Source: Gonatopus flavifemur
Lineage: Eukaryota > Arthropoda > Insecta > Hymenoptera > Dryinidae
NCBI GenBank assembly: GCA_018340375.1
Contig: JAFFJZ010000007.1
Span: 24,216,001-24,280,000 of the forward strand
Reading direction: 5' to 3'
Length of the DNA stretch: 64,000 nucleotides
Shown here: positions 58,731-64,000 of the stretch, piece after piece
How positions within the stretch are numbered: the first letter of the stretch is position 1
How the letters are laid out: every line of letters starts with the position of its first letter
Position numbers and translations under genes: made by a program
Notes under the pieces: generated by a model
What the model was told of the DNA's origin: nothing
Seen by the model: the letters and a program-made list of their open reading frames with translations, nothing else
The model's database searches: none

Positions 58731-59817
58731 ATTTCTGATTATGACTCAACGTAATATTTTTGTTAATTTTTCGTACCACATGAGATTTGTTGCTGATAGT
58801 ATAGGGAACAAGATAGGGAAGAATCAATGAGATTTGAGAGGGATCGCGATTGTTAACCCATTGTTTATTCAACAAATTCCCGTGGAAACGGAGATTTGTA
58901 ACAGTCGGGTAATTATAACTCGGCGTAATATTTTTGATAATTTTTTATGTTGCACTTGAATTGTTGCTGGTACTATCAGGAACGAGGATATATAAGATTT
59001 GAGAGGAATTGCGATTGTTAACCCATTGTTTATTTAACAAATTCCCGTGAAAATGGAGATTTCAAACTGTCGGGTGATTATAACTCAACGTAATATTTTT
59101 GTAAATTTTTTATATTGCACTTGAATTGTTGCTGGTACCATGAGGAACAAGAATATATTAGATTTGAGAGGGATCGCGATTGTTAACCCATTGTTTATTC
59201 AACGCATTCCCGTGGAAATGGAGATTTCAAACTGTCGGGCGGATATAACTCGACGTAATATTCTTGTAAATTTTTTATATTGCACTTGAATTGTTACTGG
59301 TACCATGAAGGACAAGAATATATAAGATTTGAGAGGGATTGCGATTGTTAACCCATTGTTTATCCAACAAATTCCCGTGGAAACGGAGATTTTAAACTGT
59401 CGGGTGATTATAACTCAACGTAATATTTTCGTTAATTTTTTATATTCCACTTGAATTGTTGCTGGTACCATGAGGAACAAGAATATATTAGATTTGAGAG
59501 GGATCGCGATTGTTAACCCATTGTTTATTCAACGCATTCCCGTGGAAATGGAGATTTCAAACTGTCGGGCGGATATAACTCGACGTAATATTCTTGTAAA
59601 TTTTTTATATTGCACTTGAATTGTTACTGGTACCATGAAGGACAAGAATATATAAGATTTGAGAGGGATTGCGATTGTTAACCCATTGTTTATCCAACAA
59701 ATTCCCGTGGAAACGGAGATTTTAAACTGTCGGGTGATTATAACTCAACGTAATATTTTCGTTAATTTTTTATATTCCACTTGAATTGTTGCTGGTACCA
59801 TGAGGAACAAGAGTATA
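58731..59817. repeat. Tandem array of 165-bp repeats with a 330-bp higher-order duplication
   Basis: The landmark GTTAACCCATTGTTTAT recurs at 58852, 59017, 59182, 59347, 59512 and 59677, exactly 165 bp apart each time. Each unit also contains TAACTC(A/G)(A/G)CGTAATATT, TTGAATTGTT(G/A)CTGGTA and GATTTGAGAGGGAT. The two-unit block beginning at 59161 and the one at 59491 look identical over their 330 bp up to near 59810, while the earlier units differ at many sites. This suggests a recent duplication of a dimer by unequal exchange. Confidence 0.9.
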
Positions 59818-60559
59818 TTTCAGCTTTTCAGTTGTTGAATCAGAGTTTTCATATAGATTGTTGTTGGTTCAAAGCCTCCGGTATGACAAGAATAAGTTTT
59901 TCACATTTCTCCATTCATTCGAATGGAATCCCTATAAAACTACTGTGCAGTCGTAACTAAAACGTGGTATCAATTCCATTGCAATCAAATGACCACTCCG
60001 AAATCACCACCCCGCGAATTGAGTATGCTCAAAATTCCATGAAATTCGGATGATACAAACACAGGAAAGGCACGCTTCTAAAATATCGTCCAATAATGCG
60101 GATCTCTGAAAAAATTGTCTGCAGTCTTCACCCATCGGGATGGAATTCGTATGGAAGCACTGTAGGGTCATAACTGACCGGTGAGCGGTGGCAGAATCAC
60201 GATTGTTGAAAACATATTCCGCAATATTTCCAAAAAGTGTTATTCGATCGAGACCAGAATCAACAGGGCTTGTGCCCTCTTCAAGAAGAACATTTTCCAG
60301 AAACATTATCCAAAGTTATCATACGCCAAAGAAAAAATGCACATACGCACGCACGCGTGCACACACACACATACACACAAATAGACACACACACATTTTT
60401 GAGAATCGCGTTTTGTCGACGTTTTAAAGCGTTTGGCAGAGACCGAATATCCTCATCTGCATCATGGATTCTTGACCCTATCATAATACTCCCGTTCCCT
60501 TATATATAAGGAACATGGAAGTGAAGCAAAAATCAATAATTATTGTGAAATCAAATGTC
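59818..60559. other. Non-coding stretch after the satellite
   Basis: Two weakly similar segments (about 59900-59970 and 60100-60180) share TCCATTCATTCGAATGGAAT/CCCATCGGGATGGAATTCGTAT-like and GGTCATAACT-like words. An AC-rich microsatellite with CGCACG interruptions lies at 60342-60396. The minus-strand open frame at 60306-60004 has no recognisable motif. Confidence 0.4.
60342..60396. repeat. AC-rich microsatellite
   Basis: Imperfect run of CA/AC repeats with CGCACGCACGCGTG and AAATAG interruptions. Confidence 0.75.
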
Positions 60560-60690
60560 ATTTTTTGTCCATAAAATGATAATTGTCGTCAGTAAAATCA
60601 GTGCGGCACGCATTATGTCAGCACAATACAATAATGTGCTTTTATGATTCGCTGATGGCCTCCTCACCTGGGGTGGCAGGCAGCCACCAA
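60560..60690 (-). repeat. Relic of the 3' end of a transposase-protease element
   Basis: It aligns by eye with 61685-61790: shared words are AGTAAAATCAGTGCG, CATTATGTCAGCAC, AATAATGTG and a TCAT(A/G)GTTTGCTG/TGATTCGCTG-like block, in the same order. The second region is the C-terminus and stop of the minus-strand transposase-protease gene. This is therefore the tail of another, diverged copy. Confidence 0.55.
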
Positions 60691-60707
60691 AAAAAATAAT
60701 AATAAAT

Positions 60708-61013
60708 TCATAATTGTTCAATTTGAACATCCGATTTAATATTGTGTCTTTTTCGCGAGATGCTTTGTATTTCTACGCTATGTCTAGCGAAGGCATAATA
60801 ACACTTCCGAACATTCTTCTGAATTGGTTAATCAGAATATCCTTCCAATATTGATTGACAAAGCTTCTGAAAAAAGCAGTCCCTAGTCTTGTAAGATTGT
60901 TCGAACATGAAATGTAAGATTTTATCAATGTGACCATCGCATCCTATGCTTTCATTAGGAAAAAGCTCAACGATAGCTTGAGCTATCGCGTTTGGAGTGA
61001 AAAGGGCCGTGTT
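60708..61013 (-). pseudogene. Decayed coding fragment, possibly from a deleted copy of the same element
   Basis: On the minus strand, a frame of about 101 codons with one internal TAA reads with strong coding character. It begins NTALFTPNAIAQAIVELF, continues with CDGHIDKILHFMFEQ and FFQKLCQSILEGY, and after the stop has CYYAFARHSVEIQ and a basic end RKRHNIKSDV. I do not recognise the domain. It lies directly 5' (on the minus strand) of the 60560-60690 relic. It may be the N-terminal part of an internally deleted copy of the transposase-protease element whose intact N-terminus lies outside this window; this is inference. Confidence 0.4.
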
Positions 61014-61728
61014 TTATTCAAATAACTGTACTAAAGAAACGAACGGTAATAACTGAGTGAAACTTTTATGAATATCATTACCAAAAATGCAAAACATTTT
61101 TATCTGCTTAAGAAGATGAGATATGAAAAACACAATCTGAATCGTCGGCATATACCGCTACACGAAACGAATAAGTTCAAGGTGAGTTAAAGGAAATGGA
61201 GAAACAAAAAAATCCAAATGATTGTAACCAATTACTAGTCTCTTGAGAAAAAAACTCCCCAAATCAATAATTGAAAAAATAAAAGACGTTATTTCCAAAC
61301 GGTGAAAGATAAAGGGGTTCTATAATAATAAGTATTAACATGAACCGCTATACACAAGAGATGAAAAATTTGGAATAAAAAAAAATGCTAAGAAAAATGA
61401 GTATCCAGAACATTGGTGTTTCAACAATGCGCACATGACTTCATTCCAAAACTCAACGTACCCAACAAGAAAGTTATGTGCCTTTTTTTCAAAATGTTTT
61501 TATGGTTTCAATATTTTGAAAATATTTCTCGTTTCTTATTTTCATTTTCATAATTTCTTCTTCATTCTCCTTGATTTCCTATAAGTATTTAACTTCCAGT
61601 CCGTTTTATGTATTTCTGAATTCGAAGATTCTCTTTTTGAGATCAAATAAAAAAACAAAAGATAATAAATAAAATAAAATCAAATAACAATTTTTGTTAG
61701 TAAAATCAGTGCGAGATCGCTGCACACA
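61014..61728. other. Non-coding DNA between element copies
   Basis: AT-rich. No gene seen; it includes the 3' flank of the element that ends at 61729. Confidence 0.4.
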
Positions 61729-63996
61729 TTATGTCAGCACGATGAATAATGTGGTTTCATAGTTTGCTGGTGGCGTCCTAACTGGGAGTGAGAATTTAGT
61801 TCTGTGACTCATAACATTTTCAAGTGTCCCTTCCTGGACCACGACTCGCATTTCAACTCTTTCTTTTTCAATTTTCGCAGGTACTCCAGAATTTACAGTG
61901 AACTCAGCAATTGCTTTCCTGAAGTCTTCCATCTTCTCTTCAGTGAAGTTTTGGCCACAGCCAGTGCATATAATGTATGCCCATACGCACACATGCACCC
62001 CACAATTATCTCCTACCCCTCTACTGCTAGTCTGACTCGGAATATCGATTGGTGCATGAATTTTCCATTTTTCCCAATCTATGGTTTCATTTGTTGGAAT
62101 AAATTGCTCCTCCACAAATCTACAAATATTGTCAACGAGTGTTTGCGATGGTCTTCTATGTAATGAATCTGAATGGATCATAACGTGATCAACGAAGTTG
62201 ATGACGAACAGTGTCCAGTGAGACATACGAGTATGGAAAACTGGCATCAACCAAATTTTATACTCGCATATTTTATGTTGCGCAACCCATTTTTCATAAC
62301 CTTGACTGTGTTTCCCTAAGATTAAATTCTCAACGAAAAACGTTTCAAAACACATCACAATTCGGTCTTTCTTGTTACACATATTTTGTAGACATATGAA
62401 AAAACTGTTGATAATATTGTCGTCAACATAGGAATCTTGTTCACGATGGGGAATTAAAGATTTTAAACTACGGTGATCGACAATAATACCCGCGATTTCT
62501 TCCCGAGTATTTGGGAATTCGTCAGGCCAGTTGGAGGTTTGAAAGAATTCAATATATTTTTCTTTCTCGATCCAAATTCGAGAATTAGTACCAGATGACG
62601 TGGTTAATTCAGGATCCTCAATTCCTGATGATTCCAATTCTAAAATTTCTTCATCTTTCGCATGTTCGGAATTCCGGGATTCGCATGAAAGGTCTTCATC
62701 CTGCGTTGGACTTCCAATTTCTCTTGATTCCTGTTCCGGTTTCATATCACTAGAATCTTCCTTTTGTTTTGAGAACTTGGATTTTCTAAAGTAGTGATTA
62801 CTAGCGGCTCTTCTGGACCTCCAACTTTCCTTCACCAATTCATCTGTAGCATCCTCATTCATTCGTCGTTTTCCACTCCTTTCCAGCTTATATTGCCGAT
62901 CAAGTAAACGTGATTTCAATAAAGGAGTCCTAATATTTACGAACCTTGGGATTGTTATATTGCGTTCATTTCTTAGCGTATTATGCTCAAGTATTCGGAA
63001 CCAGTTCTCAACAGGAGCATTCGAATCTCTCAAAATTTCAAATCGTGAAGAAATGATCAGAGAAGACCATAGTGGAATGTAAGGAAATAGATATTTCATA
63101 CTATATTCAACGCGATTTGAGGAATAATATGGATTATTTTATTCGGTCATCATTGTTTCATCTAAACCTGTGAGAACTTCATGGCGTTTTTCCTCAAATT
63201 CTTGGTAAAAAAGACATGATTCCCTTTTGGATATCTCTTGTTTGATTCTGCGTTTCATAGGCGATTCTTCCTCTATAATGTCATCAATCTCATCACTTGA
63301 GTCTTCTTGCTGGTCATTATTCGAATCCATAATCTCCTTGACTTGTAACGTAGCAAAATTTTCGTCAAAACTTTCATTTTCATCAAGCTCCAAAATATGC
63401 AAATGTTGATGAAAATCCTCGACTTTCTTCTCAACGGCAAATATACACAAAAAGGATTCGAAACCCGTTAGGCAGTCTTGTAGCTTCTCATAATGAATCA
63501 ATTTGGTGAAAACGGAAATTGCAACACGGCGTTGATCCTTGGACTTGAAGACCCGCTTACCATATCTTATTTCAGTTTTTATAAAATGCGATGAACATAC
63601 ATGAATCACAGTCATTTTTGAGAATCTTGTTTGGTGATCTGTGATGTACTCATATGCATATTGAAGATAGTCCCACAAATCAACTTCATTAAAACCTAGT
63701 GTTGCAGCATGCATCAATGCTGAACTGAAGTCAGTTTCGATTTTTTCTACCAGCAGGATTCTTGGAGGGGATATTTCTTTCAACTTTATATATATTGATG
63801 ATAAAAATGATCTAACACTTTCAGCATCGTGTTTCGACGAAATCGGTTCACCAATAGGTAAAGGCTCCTTCCCTCTGATATCAGCTATCATGAAAGCATA
63901 ATAAAAGATTGGTTCTCCAATATCCTTCCGTGGCAGAAAGATGGATCCTGTAGCATCCGGGTGACAAAATATCTGTCCCTTTGGTATGGACAATCA
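61729..63996 (-). pseudogene. MULE-type transposase fused to a Ulp1/SENP-like cysteine protease, one nonsense codon
   Basis: Read on the minus strand, 63993-63142 and 63138-61729 are in the same frame, separated only by TAA at 63141-63139, about 755 codons in all. The first part has CHPDATGSIF (first catalytic Asp), IETDFSSALMHA (second Asp, 75 residues on) and HVCSSHF (the CxxH of Mutator-like enzymes). After the stop, NAPVENWFRILEHN supplies the expected third acidic residue. An acidic linker follows, then a Ulp1 domain with SHWTLF (His), HSDSLH (Asp), PSQTS (Gln) and DNCGVHVC (Cys), spaced 17, 45 and 10 residues apart as in C48 desumoylating proteases. The frame ends FIVLT. An in-frame TGA at 63996-63994 lies at the window edge, so the 5' part is not visible. 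Cellular role: transposition; the protease might cut SUMO-type proteins or the polyprotein. Confidence 0.75.
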
Positions 63997-64000
63997 GTAG

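Noticed and set aside
58731..59817. CRISPR-like array
   Set aside because: The 165-bp units are contiguous with no unique spacers, and the genome is an animal's; it is a tandem satellite.
60004..60306. 100-codon minus-strand open frame after the satellite
   Set aside because: No motif, and overlapping plus-strand frames are equally open across the AC microsatellite.

Overview
This is AT-rich animal DNA that reads as an insect nuclear genome. The evidence is a neuropeptide GPCR cut by a very long GT-AG intron, two small cuticle-type secreted-protein genes with a micro-exon before the signal peptide, an insect-type odorant-receptor exon, two mariner elements and many short TA-flanked inverted-repeat elements. 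The odorant-receptor exon resembles the expanded Hymenoptera families, so a wasp-like hymenopteran is my best guess; it is not proven. There is no bacterial-style gene organisation.

Layout. From 5335 to 37307 (+) lie two exons of a SIFamide-type neuropeptide receptor (TM3, then TM4 to the C-terminus) separated by an intron of about 31.1 kb. The exons for TM1-TM2 are not in the window. The intron holds two nested genes: an Ala-Pro-rich cuticular protein on the same strand (20849-25500, TATA box at 20767, poly(A) signal at 25909) and a Tyr-rich small secreted protein on the opposite strand (32430-31460, TATA box at 32549-32543). Both start with the same four-residue exon, MFKL, and then an intron. 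The rest of the intron is repeats: a decayed mariner at 9221-10159 inserted into an older dispersed repeat, a second copy of that repeat at 14225-15350, a tRNA-like sequence near 17.7 kb, and nested miniature elements at 24.2-24.8, 26.1-26.8 and 33.3-33.9 kb.

From 37.3 to 54.7 kb I see no convincing gene, only microsatellites, hairpin elements (notably a 381-bp near-palindrome at 53087-53467) and AT-rich DNA. A small unidentified ORF (54854-55042) is followed by a lone first exon of an odorant receptor (55325-55621). Next comes a nearly complete mariner (56084-57376) whose transposase frame is broken by one stop codon, then an array of 165-bp repeats (58731-59817) with a recent 330-bp duplication.

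The right end (minus strand, 63996 to 61729) carries a Mutator-like (MULE-type) transposase joined in frame to a C-terminal Ulp1/SENP-type cysteine protease. The D, D, CxxH and E positions of the first domain and the H-D-Q-C set of the second can all be seen, and the frame is broken by a single in-frame TAA. A relic of a related 3' end plus another decayed coding piece sits at 60560-61013. I regard the transposase-protease fusion and the two-gene nested intron as the most interesting parts of the window.
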